A stretch of DNA of 64,000 bases, taken from positions 29,210,434-29,274,433 of the forward strand of contig NC_019859.2 of NCBI RefSeq assembly GCF_002234675.1, written 5' to 3'. Below the pieces are notes generated by a model, which had not been told where the DNA came from, did no database searches, and saw nothing but the letters and a program-made list of their open reading frames with translations. Shown in pieces: positions 1-12,539 of the stretch (position 1 is the first letter of the stretch; each line of letters starts with the position of its first letter). The translations under genes were made by a program, and so were the position numbers. Source of the stretch: Oryzias latipes (taxonomy: Eukaryota > Chordata > Actinopteri > Beloniformes > Adrianichthyidae).

Positions 1-220
1 AGTGAGATGTGATCTCAAAGACACGAAACCAAAAGGAGAAAACCTTTCCATCACTGTTGCAGTTGTGTTTGTCTAGTCTGTCACACTCAAGGCAGATAAG
101 AATAAACAAAAACAGAGTTTAAATGAGCTGCCCCCTCATTTACAGAAGAAAATCATTTAGACCAAAAGTTTAATGTAGACGAGTTCAGGAAGTCAAATAA
201 GGACAGGTGGAACAGAAACC

Positions 221-600
221 ATGTCGATACATGTAAACATACTTCTACACAAACATACTAATACACATAAAAAAACACTTACACACTCAAAAAGACACCC
301 GCGCACACAGACAAGCATACACGCTCAAGGTCTCGCAGAAACACACACACACACGCACACGCCTACAAACAAGCATATAAATATCTATACACACAAACAT
401 AAACATATACAAGATAACAAGCACAGACACGAAGAAACACACATACACAAACACATGCATACATGCAGACATACACAAATATAACCATACAAACAAATAT
501 GCACACAGGAAGACGCACAAACACATGCATACAAACAACTACACAAACACACACAAAGACATACAAACACACACACAAATACATGTATACAAACACAAAG
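221..600. repeat. Degenerate CA-rich simple-sequence tract
   Basis: About 380 bases of imperfect ACACA/CATACA/AAACAC units. Several open frames cross it on both strands only because the sequence is so biased (His/Thr-rich on +, Cys/Val-rich on -). It is a decayed microsatellite with no coding signal. The 220 bases before it show nothing recognisable. Confidence 0.85.
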
Positions 601-604
601 GTGT

Positions 605-1000
605 TTGTCTGCATGGGGTTCAGCTCAGGGAACATTGTTAGTGGAGCAATATCAACCATGAACAGAAAGTTGGGGGTGTGCTGGTAGAATTGGGGGATGA
701 GGATGGGTTCTATGATGTCTCTGAGGTAGGAACGTGCCGTGACTGGGCCATCTAAAATAACCTAATCAGTTTTGCACCAACTGGTGATGCCTGCCCAGAC
801 TAGTCCACCTCCTCCACCAAAGCAAACCCTGGGAACCACGTTGACCTCGGAATATTGCTTGCTTCACCTTCTCCAACAACGCAGACAACCGTCATTTCTG
901 TGCAAAGTGACCCGACACCATGGTAGGATGGAAGACCATAGCTGCATTGTCCAGGTGAAATGGTCTTGTGCCCACTGCAGACATTCACAATAATGTATTG
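605..1000 (-). pseudogene. IS630/Tc1-like transposase relic
   Basis: Read on the - strand, broken frames give a VWAGIT-like patch followed by a D-G-P-V-T-A-R-Y/S-x-x-x-I/V-x-x-P pattern, typical of the stretch before the second catalytic Asp in Tc1/IS630-type transposases. There are several stops and frameshifts and no terminal inverted repeats could be defined, so it is a dead fragment. The assignment rests on short motifs and is moderate. Confidence 0.5.
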
Positions 1001-1469
1001 GTGTCAGTGGAGTCACCTGCAATGGTCAACTGTCATTCAAATCAAAGTGGTGGAGTCTGTTGCAAATGGTACGCTACTAGCATACCCCATATCAATTAGT
1101 CAATGAATCCATTTCTATGATCCAACCAGATCGATCTATCTGAGGCGAGTTGTTAATCCAATCAAATCGACTTGTGCAATTAAAAAGTTGGAAGATATTC
1201 TTTGGATTGAGACATGGTAGGTTCATTTTACTTTAAGTTAAAAACAGAAAAAAATCATTCCAGCCCAATGTGTGGAAACACATTGAATTTCGCAAAATCA
1301 CATGATTATAGAGTGTGGTAGAATGTTCTAATAATGTTCCGTCTGTATTATTTTCCTGAGGAAAAACAACTATTTGAAACAAAAATGTGAATGAAATTTG
1401 TTTACCCGTTTGTACATGTATTTAATTAACACCGTGATTGTATGGAGTTGATTCAGTCTCAATAATCAG

Positions 1470-1760
1470 AAATGCACACAACCTGTTTCACAAATACACT
1501 CGCTCTGATTCACAACTGGAATTTTACGCAAAGGTGCAATATCAATTTTGGAAATGCACACGTCGTGTTTCACAAATGCACACTCTGTGTTTCACAAACA
1601 CACACCTTGTGTTTCACAAATGCACACAAAATGTTTCACACATGCAAAATAAGTGTGTCTCACAAATGTGCACGCTGTGTTTCACAAAAACACAATACAT
1701 TTTTCAGAAATTCACAATACATTTTTCAGAAATGCACAAAAGATGCTTCTGAAACATCAT
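1470..1760. repeat. Minisatellite of about 22 bp
   Basis: Diverged units of about 22 bases, core GTGTTTCACAAATGCACAC. The second half uses a variant core, AATACATTTTTCAGAAAT. Open frames across it are periodic and not real genes. Confidence 0.75.
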
Positions 1761-1775
1761 TTTTAGGTACACTTG

Positions 1776-1870
1776 TAATCAAATCAAATCAAATCAAATC
1801 AAATCAAACTTTATTTATAAAGCACTTTTCATATAAAAATATAACACAAAGTGCTTTACATTAAAACACA
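1776..1870 (-). mobile_element. Inverted 3' tail of an L2-type LINE or dependent SINE
   Basis: Five-base AAATC units followed by CTTTATTTATAAAGCACTTTT and an AAAGTGCTTTACA box. This is the reverse complement of the AGCGCT...AATAAAGTTTGATTTGATT tail that ends the LINE at 2400-3823, so a related element is inserted here in opposite orientation. Confidence 0.65.
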
Positions 1871-2401
1871 ACAAATATAAAAACAAGCATTGATGATTTA
1901 AAAATAAATAAAAATAAATAAATAAAGTAAGATTCAGAATGTGCATTCACAAACCCGCTTTCATTTGTGAATCTCCTCACATTTGTGAGAGATTTCTCTG
2001 TGTTGAATATTGAGACTCCCTTCATGCTGCAGGTCAACTAATGTCACCATTGGCTAATGAATCTGTCAATCAAACTCATCAGCAAAGCAGGCGTGCTCGC
2101 TTTCAGCCGATCGAATGGCCCCTTAGACTCTCTCCAGCTTTCACACTGATGTCAGAACTGAAGGTGCACAGCACACAAGCATGGTGGAAAAGTTTTAAAG
2201 TCCAGGAGATGCAAAGCCCCCTAGTTAGGAGTAACAAAATCCTCCTTTTTCATTAAAGTCAGTGTTGCAACTCTGTTCTAACTTTTGGGGTAATTACATT
2301 TAACAGGACAGTTAAACGGGCCAGAACCTCTTATTTTTCAAAAATAATTTCAGAAAATAAAAACAACCTCCAAATGTATTTTTAAAACGGTTGATATTTT
2401 A

Positions 2402-3823
2402 ATGAACAAAGACTTCAACAAGTCCTCCATGCCATCGTCTGATGCTGCATGTGAGGACTTCGCAGACCACTTTATGGGTAAAATCAATGCTATAAGATCA
2501 AACATTTCATCTGTGCAATACACTGATCTTAACAGACCACCAGCATTGTTTTTACCAGAAGAAACACTGGGGAGTTTTGTCCTGGTTGATGCGGAGATGC
2601 TTGGTCGAGTTCTATCTCAAGTAAACACCACAACCTGCCTTTTAGATCCCATTCCCACTTCACTTTTTAAAACATTTTATGGATTCTTTGAGTCAGAGCT
2701 TTTAAACATAGTTAACTGCTCTCTTCAGACGGGGGTCTTCCCCTCTGCCTGTAAGACGGCAGTGGTGAGGCCCTTTCTGAAGAAGAGTCAATTAGATCAA
2801 AAAAATCTGGATAACTATAGACCCGTATCCAGCTTACCATTTTTAAGTAAAATTATAATAGAAAAAAGTGTCGCTACTCAACTGCATGAGTTTTTAAATG
2901 CCCAAAACATTTTAGAAAAATATCAGTCTGGTTTTAGGACAAACCATAGTACAGAGACGGCTTTTTTAAAGATTGTTGATGATCTTAGATTAAAATATGA
3001 CTCACAGAAACTTTCTGTTCTGGTGCTGCTGGATCTTAGTGCCGCTTTTGATACAATACATCACCAGATTTTATTAGACAGACTTGGGAGTCTGGTGGGC
3101 CTCTCTGGAAATGTTCTTAAGTGATTTTACTCTTACCTTACAGATCAACACTTTTATGTGAGTATGGATATGTGCTCTTCAGGAATCCATGAAATAAGTT
3201 GTGGGGTTCCCCAAGGGTCAATTTTAGGGCCAATACTGTTTAATTTTTATATGTTGCCTCTTGGGGAGGTCATCAGGAGACATGGCGTTGACTTTTACAG
3301 CTATGCTGATGATACACAGCTTTACATCGCCGTGTCTGCTGATGACCTTGAACCTGTTAACACTCCTTTAAACTGTATTTTAGATATAAAGTCATGGATG
3401 GCAGAAAACTTCTTACAGCTCAACCAGGACAAAACTGAAGTTCTAATCATCGGTTCTGAAGACAAGAGAGAGACGATTTTACCACATCTTCATAATTTTA
3501 AACCTTCTGAATGTGTGAGAAACCTGGGCGTACTTTTTGACTCTGAGCTAAATTTTATTCCACACATCAAAAATGTCGTTAAGACAGGATTTTATCATCT
3601 CAAAAACATTGCCACAGTCCGCCCTTTCCTCTCTCTTGCCAGCACAGAGGTGCTGATGCGTGCTTTTATTTTCAGTCGTTTAGATTATTGTAAAGCCCTG
3701 CTCTCTGGTTTACCCAAAAAGTCGATCTCAAATCTACAACTGTTTTCTGTTTATAATGTTAAAGCGCTTCGAGCTGCACAAAATGCATGAGAAGCGCTAT
3801 TTTATAAATAAAGTTTGATTTGA
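2402..3823 (+). pseudogene. L2-type LINE reverse transcriptase (nonsense and internal deletion)
   Basis: One reading frame from 2402 to 3790 encodes a non-LTR retrotransposon reverse transcriptase, with NYRPVS near 2815, a palm motif containing AAFDTI near 3040, GVPQGSILGP near 3205 and the catalytic YADD at 3302-3313. It is broken by a single TGA at 3122-3124. The endonuclease half is absent (5' truncation). After the segment reading S-N-L-Q the frame passes straight into 3' UTR sequence, so the C-terminus was lost by internal deletion. The element ends with AGCGCT, AATAAAG and a TTTGATTTGATTT tail. Not functional as it stands. Confidence 0.85.
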
Positions 3824-5999
3824 TTTGGAGGCTGACTCCACTCTCAGCCCAGATTTGAAGAATGGGGGGGGGGGGGGGTATATTGATCTGTGATTGACAG
3901 GGATGTTGGCTTGAGGTAATGTAGCCACGCTGCGTCTTTAATATGGAGAGTGGTACAAAGTGATGCCAGTTTCTCCACAGAACTTTCTGTGGAAGTTGAA
4001 GATTTTTCTCCTCCACATTCTCATGATCCAGACCGAAGGGAACCGGTGTCTGAGTGCTAAAAGGACGCTAGCATCATAGCTAACAAGGATAAAGTATTAG
4101 CAAACTATCCCGAGTGATACATTCATTGCAAATCCCATCACCAGGACACAGTTCGCTGTATTCAAGTCGAAATGAACCAATATCGACAATGAATCACATC
4201 GTCAACCACAAATTTGCAAAAATCTCTCTGAGTGCATAGGTCCTTAGGTTCTGGTCATCATTTGGGTTCTGTCACTCACAGGGCTCCACTCCTGGGTCTG
4301 CCAGTAGTTCTGTGTCTTGATGCGAGTCTATTGATGACACTTTGAGACTCACCAAGTCCATGTGCAACATCTGAATGCCTACTACTAACCTGAAGACATG
4401 CTGTGACCTGGTGGCTGTGTTGAAATGATGAACTTGGAATGACTTACTGGCAAAATCAACTTTCTGTGGCCACAGAATAGTCAAATCGATGCCAGATTGA
4501 AAAGGTTTTTCTTTTAGAATTTTTGTTTTGTTTTCTTCCCATTTAGTAAGACACTGTAGAGTGTGACCATTATGTGGAAAACACAAAATGAGGTCTGTCT
4601 ATCGCCCCAATACAATAACCTCCCTATCCTGAAAATCTGTGAAGTGAAACAAATATCATGTAAATGACATCCTCTGATTTTTTTCACAATCTCCCTAACT
4701 TCTTGTGAAAAATGTATTTTTAAGTATTGTTAACAATTTTTTGTACTCCAGCTGTTGAGTTGAGTACACAGAATCATAAATAGTATCTGTGATACTTTCA
4801 GTTTGAACTTGCCTAAGGGATAATGCCTGACAAAGTGCCAATTTTCAGAGATAATTGGATGACACAGAAGCCTGAACCATCCTGCACGAAGTGGGTTTTT
4901 CTGATAACGGACACTTCAAAGGGCATTATCCCGCTTATGACATGGTTACTTACAAAAGAAATAAATATTCAATCAAATTTTAGTACTTTATTCTTGTTAT
5001 TTTCTTGGTTTGAATTGTTTTGTCAGAAAAAGCGGACTATTTAATATGTGGATCCGCGTGGTGTCATGGTATCGTCTGAGCCATCACCAACCTGGAATGC
5101 AGCAGCAAAAGAAAGCGCTACATATGCTGATGGGTTAAATAAAGCATCAGTTCAGAGAGAAAGTTCCCCTCTTACCGCTTGTTTGTGTCCAGATGATGAA
5201 GCAAAAGTTTGTTTCACAGAACGCTTGGGCTATGTGACCAAAACTTATTTTTTGTGGTATATAATCCCTGTCCATTATCACTTTTTAATACACCAAGCAG
5301 CCAATCAGAATCGAGTATTCAACCAGACCATGGCTTAAATTGAAATAAATCAGGTGTGAACTTTACTCACACCCTGATGTTTAGTTTAATCTTCTACAAG
5401 TAAAACCAGGACGGCCTTGTTTTCCACAGGTTTCAGTCTTAGTGTTTCATGACATCAGGCAGTGTTTTACTGGTTTATTCTGAGTGTTCTGGTCATTTTT
5501 TAGTCATCAGGCTTTTTATTTGTTCCTTGAACTGAAGGCCTCATTGGTGTTTTTCATCTTAACGAGACTTATTGCAGCTGCCTTTATTGACTTTTTTATG
5601 AACCACTAAAGTAATTCAGTTTTTTATTTATTTATTCTGTATTCAACAAACAGGGAGGGTGCTGTGACCTACAATAAATCCAAATTTTTATTGGAACTCC
5701 TGGTTTTGACTGTTAAATGTGGATTTTTTGCTTTTTTAGTTTTCCCCCTGACTCTTTTCTGCAGGATGAAAATTTACAAAGACGTTTGTTTTTGTTAACT
5801 TTGCAAGTTTGAGGGTTTTGATGTAGCAGTTGGGGCAGACATTTAAAGAAGGAAGCTGATGAAAGTAAGACATGTGACTGACGAGAATGTTCAAGAGAGT
5901 CACAGACGGATGTTGTGGAGAGTATCTAGTAGTTTTACAAAATAAAACTTTCTTCAGAATCAGATCATAAAAACGGAAATAATGTAAATGATACATTTT
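3824..5999. other. Gene-free stretch
   Basis: AT-rich sequence with a G14 run near 3865 and short open frames without recognisable family features or splice context. I see no gene here. Confidence 0.6.
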
Positions 6000-6215
6000 G
6001 GTGGCTGGGGTGCAGAGGTCGAGCGGTTGACCTCTAATCGAAAAGTTGCAGATTCGGTTCCTGCCTTGTCTGTGTTTTTGGGTGAGACATTGAACCCCAC
6101 ATGGTGGTTCAGCGCCTTGCAGTGGAGCGGCCGTCGTTGTTTGACTGGCACTATGAATGCAAAGCACTTTGGGCCCTGATCAAAGTGGAAAAGCACTGTA
6201 CTACGTGGGGTTGGT
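6000..6215 (+). mobile_element. tRNA-derived SINE
   Basis: The head resembles a tRNA: an A-box-like segment around 6015-6027 (GGTCGAGCGG) and a B-box-like GATTCGGTTCC at 6050-6060. The body ends in GAATGCAAAGCACTTTGGGCC and a GGAAAAGCACTGTACTA tail, common in teleost SINEs. No mature tRNA fold is expected. Confidence 0.6.
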
Positions 6216-6489
6216 AACCACTGTCTTAGTGTTTTTGGCATCATAGCAGCTGTTGTTGCTTAAAACACACAACTTGCCATATATGGTCTTCAATGTGGAC
6301 GTGGTCAATGGATTCTTTTGGGACCTTTCTATGTGTATTCGAGTCTACTCGATGGGGATTGAACAGTAATGCCCATTTTGAAACCGTGAGGACCGAGGAT
6401 GCGGCTGCGCTTTAGTCTTCTTCGCGCTTTAGTCTTCTTCGCACTTTAGTCTGTTCAGCTTGCTCTACCTCCTCTTTCCACTTTACAGT

Positions 6490-6565
6490 AAATCCGGGGT
6501 GTCAAACTCATTTTCACCGAGGGCCACATCAGCATAGCGGATGTCCTCAAAGGGCCAGATATAAC
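6490..6565 (+). mobile_element. hAT-type terminus fragment
   Basis: The string GGGGTGTCAAACTCATTTTC followed by ACCGAGGGCCACATCAGCAT and AAAGGGCC is a terminal sequence I recognise as widespread in fish genomes. The partner end was not found, so this is a fragment. Confidence 0.45.
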
Positions 6566-7079
6566 TTATACATGTAACTAAATGTAATGAAAAATAAATG
6601 CAACTACTCCTTAATGTTAAATAACTCATTATTTATTTATTATGACTTTTTAAAGGGACAATTACAGTTGCAGAAAAAAAACGCATGTTTGCTTGTTACT
6701 CCAGCATAATTCATTTTACATTTGATTCTGACAGGTTAGGTTATATTGACAGTGTTTAAGTCCGGGGTGCGCTTGACCGCTACTCCTGTTGCTTCATCAC
6801 CGCGGACCGGTGATCACAAATCTGACACCGTCAGAGCTCTAGTTTATATCTTGTGGGACACAAAAAAAGGCGACTTCTCCAGTACCGATAGCAGAACCGT
6901 TGAGGTCAGATCTTACGGATACTGCGGTCTTGAAGAATGTAGCCCCGGGGCTCGTTCAATACCGGGCTAGGTACCCATCCCTGGGAAAGGGGCACGGTGG
7001 AGAACAATCACCGAAGCGGTCGCTTTGCATATAGCCAAAGACATGGTACCCATATATACCGTGGAGAAGACAGGGTTTA

Positions 7080-7175
7080 TTAATTTAATTAATATCGGAA
7101 TTCGGAAAATCGGAAATCGAATTAAAAAAAATAAAATCTGAGATTTTATTTTTATAAAAAAATATCGCCCAGCAC
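7080..7175. mobile_element. MITE terminus
   Basis: AT-rich sequence ending in ATATCGCCCAGCAC, the reverse complement of the GTGCTGGGCGATAT end typical of a DNA-transposon family. A related end (GGCTGGGCAATAT) occurs near 61251. Only one end is present here. Confidence 0.35.
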
Positions 7176-8900
7176 TACTTACAAAGCTTAAAAGTTCACA
7201 TTTCAAAGTCTGAGTCAGACTGTCAGACATGACTTATGACTGTCTGTAAATCAATGGTCTGCAGTGTGGAAGACCGGCTTGGCTACAGAGACACATTTGA
7301 ATATTTTGTTTGGGAAATCTCTGTGGGTTTGGGAGTGGAGCCACAGGCTTCAGCCCATTGTGTCTTCAGTAAGCACTGTGATAAAGCGGCACGCCTTTTC
7401 TCTGGACGCCCCTCCTCCCGCTCGGGCAGCCCCACCTCCACCCTGCTGGCTCACTGTGGCTTCGTCTCTTCCCGGCAGGACAGAAACCGACCGGTAAAAC
7501 ATTCTGGTTTTGGATGGGAGCAGTCACCTGCTATAGCTGCACCTTAGTGTTTGGATGTCTAATGCTAGAGTTCAGACCTCTAACTAGTCCCTTCAAGGAT
7601 GCTTCGCAAGTCTTCTCAACCAAACTCTGGCTGAGGAGAACCAGACGGCGCTTTGGTGAGGATCTGTCCTGGCTGAGTGGTTCTGAACTGCATCTTCATG
7701 GTCTTTGAGTGTCTTTAGATGTCACGCTGACTTGTGCAGAAGTGGCGTTTTTGGACTTTTTGTCTTTAAAGGAGTGCATGCAGGTACAACAGAAACAGCT
7801 TCCCCTCTGCCGACTCCTACTGATGTTTTTTCTTCAGCGTTTGGCTCATTCAGTAATGTTCTGTGAAACCTGTGTGAAGAACTCATCAGAGCAAATGAAG
7901 AAAAAACCTAAAAATGTTTATACCAAAATTGAAGTTATACTGTGATGTGTTTTTAGATCTAGAGTTTTTTCTGGATCTGTTTCCCTCAGAGGATTTTACT
8001 CTTCTGCTCATCTGAATGTTGTCCTGCCCCCCCCGCTTGTTTCATACGCAGATGTTTAGCCTCAGCCGGGTGGGAGTCATTTTACAGCATTGTTGTTTGG
8101 ATTGAAACTTAGACCTGGTGAAATCTGCCTCATGTGACCCCCCTGTGGGTTAAAAACGGCCTTCTTTTATGACTGATATCAGTAAGGCGATTAATTCCCG
8201 TGTCCTGCTGGGAAAGTCGGCGTGCAGGTGAATGATTAAACTGACGAGCTGTGCCAGAGATGTGCTGTGAGACCATGATGTCATTTCCTGAATGACACCT
8301 GACTGTCCGAGGAGGTTGCTTTCGCTTTGGATGGGTTTTGTGTCAGTGCGCCCCATGGGGATGGGGGTGGCTGAGGTAAAACCTGGGACTCTGTCTTTGA
8401 CTCCCAAAGTTTAAAGGCTATTCAGAGTTTGCATCATTTCTGAGGCTTTTGTCTGATTTTTGGAAGGAAACGGAGGGAAATCTGTGAGACGAGAAGTTTC
8501 TCTAGTCAAACGTCATCCAGCAGTTTGGGTCATAAATGTCTTGTGATGTGCATGAATGTGTGCAGGCCACTTTGTGCGTGCGTGCACACTAGTCGTGAGC
8601 TGGTGCACGTCCACCCACCTCTGCTCTACAACCTGCCGCAGATAAACTGGGTCATTTTGTTCTGAGAGCTGATAACGTTTCAAATATTTACGGCTGATGT
8701 TTGGATCTCGGATCATTGAGACGGAGATGTATAACCTCTGCAGTGTTTTCCCTTTCGTTGATAGTTTATGTGTGAGCACAAACGTAGTTTTTAGAAAGAT
8801 AATTGCATTTACATGTTGGAAAAATACGTAAAGAATGAGTGAATCAAAAAATTCCTTTTTCATTTCTACTGTGTTTTGAAAACATTTGTCAGATGATTGA
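7176..8900. other. Gene-free stretch
   Basis: Several short open frames, but none has family similarity, splice-site support or a codon pattern I would defend. Nothing recognisable. Confidence 0.5.
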
Positions 8901-8904
8901 TATT

Positions 8905-9905
8905 TAAAGGGCCTATATCATGCTTGTTTATGTACTGATAATTCAAAAACTTCACAGTAAGAGTACACAAATCTATGTGAGGAGATACTTTAGTATTAAC
9001 AGATTAGGTGTTTTATTACAAAAACAGAAAGCAGTGACTACTGCATTTCATGCTCTGCTGTAAACAGTGCTATGGGGGGAGCATGGCGTTTCTAAAGCAC
9101 GGCTGGCTCCGTGGGTAGCGCTCGAGAAGCGCGTGCTACAGGAAATCACTGTTGGCTTAGTGGGCTACGATCCATCGGGCGGGAACTGCATAGGCACATG
9201 GGGTGATCCAGGTCACAATAAACACTCCAGTGGGCCAGAGTGGTCTTCTGCCGGGGACTTTACGTGCCGTGGGGCAGGTAGCGACTTTCTAATGATAGAG
9301 AGAATTTGCACTCAGTGTATTTAAGCACGCATGTGCAGTGACGTATGTATCAGCCGATGTTCGATTGGCCGTTCTGCATGTCAATCAAGTCCCCATACTT
9401 CTCGGTGAGGATTTTGATTCACTCTTGTATTTTTTAGAAATATATTTTTATTTTTTTGGTTATTTATCTTTGCCTGGAATCTACCCTCATGTTCGTGAAG
9501 ATCGACCGGTCAATCGCGATCAACGTAATGAGCACCCCTGGAGTAAACTATATCTTTATATATGATCCTATATTACCTTTGGTACACTAAAGAACGATTT
9601 TTAAAATAAAATAGGAGTAATTCTTGCTGCTAATTTTCCTACCCAGAAGTAAGTAACATCCGAACCTTTGCAAAGATGGATGTGCGGATACGGCTAAACG
9701 CTTTCTACAAAAAGAAAGCGTTTAGCCGATCACCGCTAGCTCTGTTGAGAAAGTGGGTGTGTGTTAGCCTGGGGGCGGCGCTTTTAGCGCAGACTCTTCC
9801 TGGAAGGGGCTGTTCCTCCCTTTGTGATGTCACAATGCGAGAACCCACTTGTTTTCATTGGGAGGGGCTGGTGCTCAGAGCCCAGGTTTTCAGAGGAATG
9901 CTCAG
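8905..9905. mobile_element. Possible composite DNA-transposon relic
   Basis: Begins with TTTAAAGGGCCTATATCATG, a terminus I associate with non-autonomous fish DNA elements. It contains a GC-richer interior with a perfect 16-bp hairpin (9691-9728). The far end and target-site duplication could not be fixed, so the extent is a guess. Confidence 0.3.
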
Positions 9906-10245
9906 ATTGATTGATTGATTGATTGATTTATTTATTTAAGTGTCATGCACTAATGTGCCCAGCCCACACGGGCTTATATGACACTAAAAAACAAAACAAA
10001 ATACACAATACATAAAGATACATCCCCATCCCAAAAAGAATCCCATAACCAGTAACCCCCCTACTCAGAGTCTAACAGAATACATAGAGTCCATTCTTAT
10101 TATCCATGCTTTTGACACAAAATTTGCCAGAAATGAATGAATGGATCAAAAAAACGCTTTGGGTTGTTTTTTTGTGAAGAATGAACATTATAATACACTT
10201 AAAAGCTCAAAATTGATTTGATTGATTGATTTTGATATAAGCCCT
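9906..10245. repeat. (GATT)n tract and flanking interspersed repeat
   Basis: A short GATT microsatellite at 9907-9930 is followed by a repeat containing TGTCATGCACTAATGTGCCC and a near-complementary GGCTTATATGACACTAA. A second ATTGATTTGATTGATTGATT tract lies near 10210. These look like tails or internal parts of interspersed elements. Confidence 0.4.
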
Positions 10246-11266
10246 TTGAGATCAAATGTGTCTCATGTTCCTGCTGTGTGGAACAGTTTTCCACAGACAC
10301 CATCAAAGCAGGAGTTCATGGAAGCGGACCGTTAGGTCTTCACACCTAATAAACCTTTTTGTTGAACTTGATGTTTAATATTTAGCTGCTCCGTCATGTT
10401 TTACAGTTTTTCTTGCGTGGGTTTAATGGCCTTCTTTTGTTCTAGTCTTACTTGCTGCACTTCTGAAAACTTTTTTCTGGGTTTATGTTGTCATCCACTC
10501 TTCACCTGGAGGCCTGTGACTGTGAGTGAAAGACCATCCAGGCGGTCTAGAAGTCTAGCCTCATTGAAGCTTGTAAAAATTCCATATTTTCTCCATAAAG
10601 AGCAGTCTTCAAACAGAAATCCCTGCACTTGTTCTGCTTGCTGTCTCCTGCAGACTCTTGTGTCTGTGTGATCTCCTGTTGACCTTGCAGACGTTTTGTT
10701 GTCTGCTTCCGGGGTTGTTTACTTCATGAACCGGTCCTGGGGCAGCTCTTGTGCTCTTTGTGGACTGAACCTTAATGAATGCTGGTGTGTAAAGTGCTGC
10801 TTGGTGCTCTGTTAAAGATTAAACCAGTGAAGATCAACCTATTTGGCCCCTGGCCTCTGTGAACACGTGAAGTGTGCAGCCATTGTTCTTGAATACATCT
10901 GTGACCTTCAAGTGTCTCATTGGTTATAATGGCTACATGCTTTGAGGTCGAACACACAAACATTTTAAGAAGCTGTAAAAAGAAGGACGGTGCACTAAAA
11001 CAAATAATTCACTTTTATTTGTTGAGCTGCAGTTTATATTTTCTCTTTTGGATTTCATCATGTGGTGATCAGAGTAGCTTCTGGTTAAATAGCTGAATTT
11101 ATTTCAGCTCCTTTCCTGATCAAAAGCATTGATGATGGGTCCGTCAGTGACCAGGACTATCTGCAGAGTCGCAGCTCATAACTTTTTTAACAACCTGCAG
11201 ACTCTGATGAAGACATCAGTGTTTTTCTGGTGATCCAGGAAAGCAGTATGAAGTTCTATTAGCCCA

Positions 11267-11330
11267 GTGCTTCTCAATTATTTTTTGCCAGGCCCCCCCT
11301 AGGAAAAAGGAAATGTTTTGGCATTATTAG
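11267..11330 (+). mobile_element. hAT-like 5' terminus
   Basis: CAGTGCTTCTCAATTATTTT followed by a CCAGGCCCCCC block resembles the 5' end of hAT elements (CAGTGGTTCTCAAA...). No matching 3' end was located, and a complete hAT element begins 400 bases downstream. Confidence 0.4.
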
Positions 11331-11667
11331 CATGAGCTGAGGAATCTAAAGGCACCAAAGATCCTGGTGTTGCGCAATCCAGGCAGCACTTACAGCTCTT
11401 CGCGTGCCCCGTTCTACGTCGCAGCCTGAGCACACTACCCTCCCCCCCCTTCATAATCACACACGCGTGTGACAGGAGCAGGGAGGTTCTGGGGTTCTTC
11501 TGTTGTGCTTTGGCGTAAACGGAAGTGTTCTTGAGAACACCAGGCTGCACTTGTTGGACCATTTTTGGCTGATTATTGTTCCTCAAAAGTCATTTTCTTA
11601 TTTATTGATTGAGGAGTCTTTTTAAGCGGCTGTTTCTTTTTAGTTTGTTCGAGGGAAATCTCTAACT

Positions 11668-12529
11668 CAGTGTTTTTCAACCGGTGTTGTGGGAGATGAT
11701 CAGGTGTGCCGTGGGAAATTGCCCTCATTAACTGATCTAAAAACATTTACCGTCTCCAGGATATCAGCTCTGTGTTCATCCAAACAGACCCTGATAAAAC
11801 ACTGAGAAGTTAGGAATATGAAAGATCATAAAATATTTTTTTTTGTGTTTATTTGATGAAATTAAAGACATTTTGATAAGAATGACGGTACCGCGATTTA
11901 GCCGTACCGTCAGCTATTTTCAGAAAAGTCCTGCCCCTTTAACTGTCTCCACCAATCATTCTTGGAGGCTTAATCACATGTCATCAATCTGACCAATCAG
12001 AAGTGGTTAAAGTCTTCACTTCCTTGTTCCGATTCTGCTCATAAAGTCGCTCAGTTACAAAAAAAATACCAGCTAAAGGTCGTCTTTTGCGGTGTAGCTT
12101 TCCGCGGGATCCGGTATCAGACTGTGGAATAAGTTAACAAAACAATGAAACTCAGAGAAGCGGGTCTGTTTGCATTCGGCGGCTGTTTGGACTACGCCTC
12201 CCATGATGCATTGGATTAAAGTGACAGCGTTTCAGCGCACAATGAGTCTTCCTTGTTAAACGTCTTTAAACCACAATGAACATACATCAAACGGTTTTTA
12301 AAACTTCTAACTTAACTTTTATTACATCTTTTATTACAAAAACAGCTGCAGCTTCCAGTTTTTTCTGCCACAATTATCCCAAAAATGCATGAGAGATTGT
12401 GGAGGGGCTGTAGATCAATACAGACTATGAGTTTCTCCTTTTTTTTTTTTATTTTTGGATGCTGGTGTGCCGCTGGATTTTTGTCAAGGTTAAAGTGTGC
12501 CGAGGCTCAAAAAAGGTTGAAAAACACTG
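11668..12529. mobile_element. Non-autonomous hAT element, complete (862 bp)
   Basis: The ends are a perfect 15-bp terminal inverted repeat, CAGTGTTTTTCAACC at 11668 and GGTTGAAAAACACTG ending at 12529, continuing as a weaker repeat that shares GTGTGCCG. It is flanked by 8-bp direct repeats, CTCTAACT (11660-11667) and ATCTAACT (12530-12537), identical at 7 of 8 positions, the duplication size expected of hAT transposases. The interior has no long reading frame, so it would depend on a transposase supplied elsewhere. Confidence 0.85.
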
Positions 12530-12539
12530 ATCTAACTGA

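Noticed and set aside
221-687. Overlapping open frames rich in His/Thr (+) or Cys/Val (-)
   Set aside because: They arise from the CA-rich simple sequence and have no biased third positions or family features.
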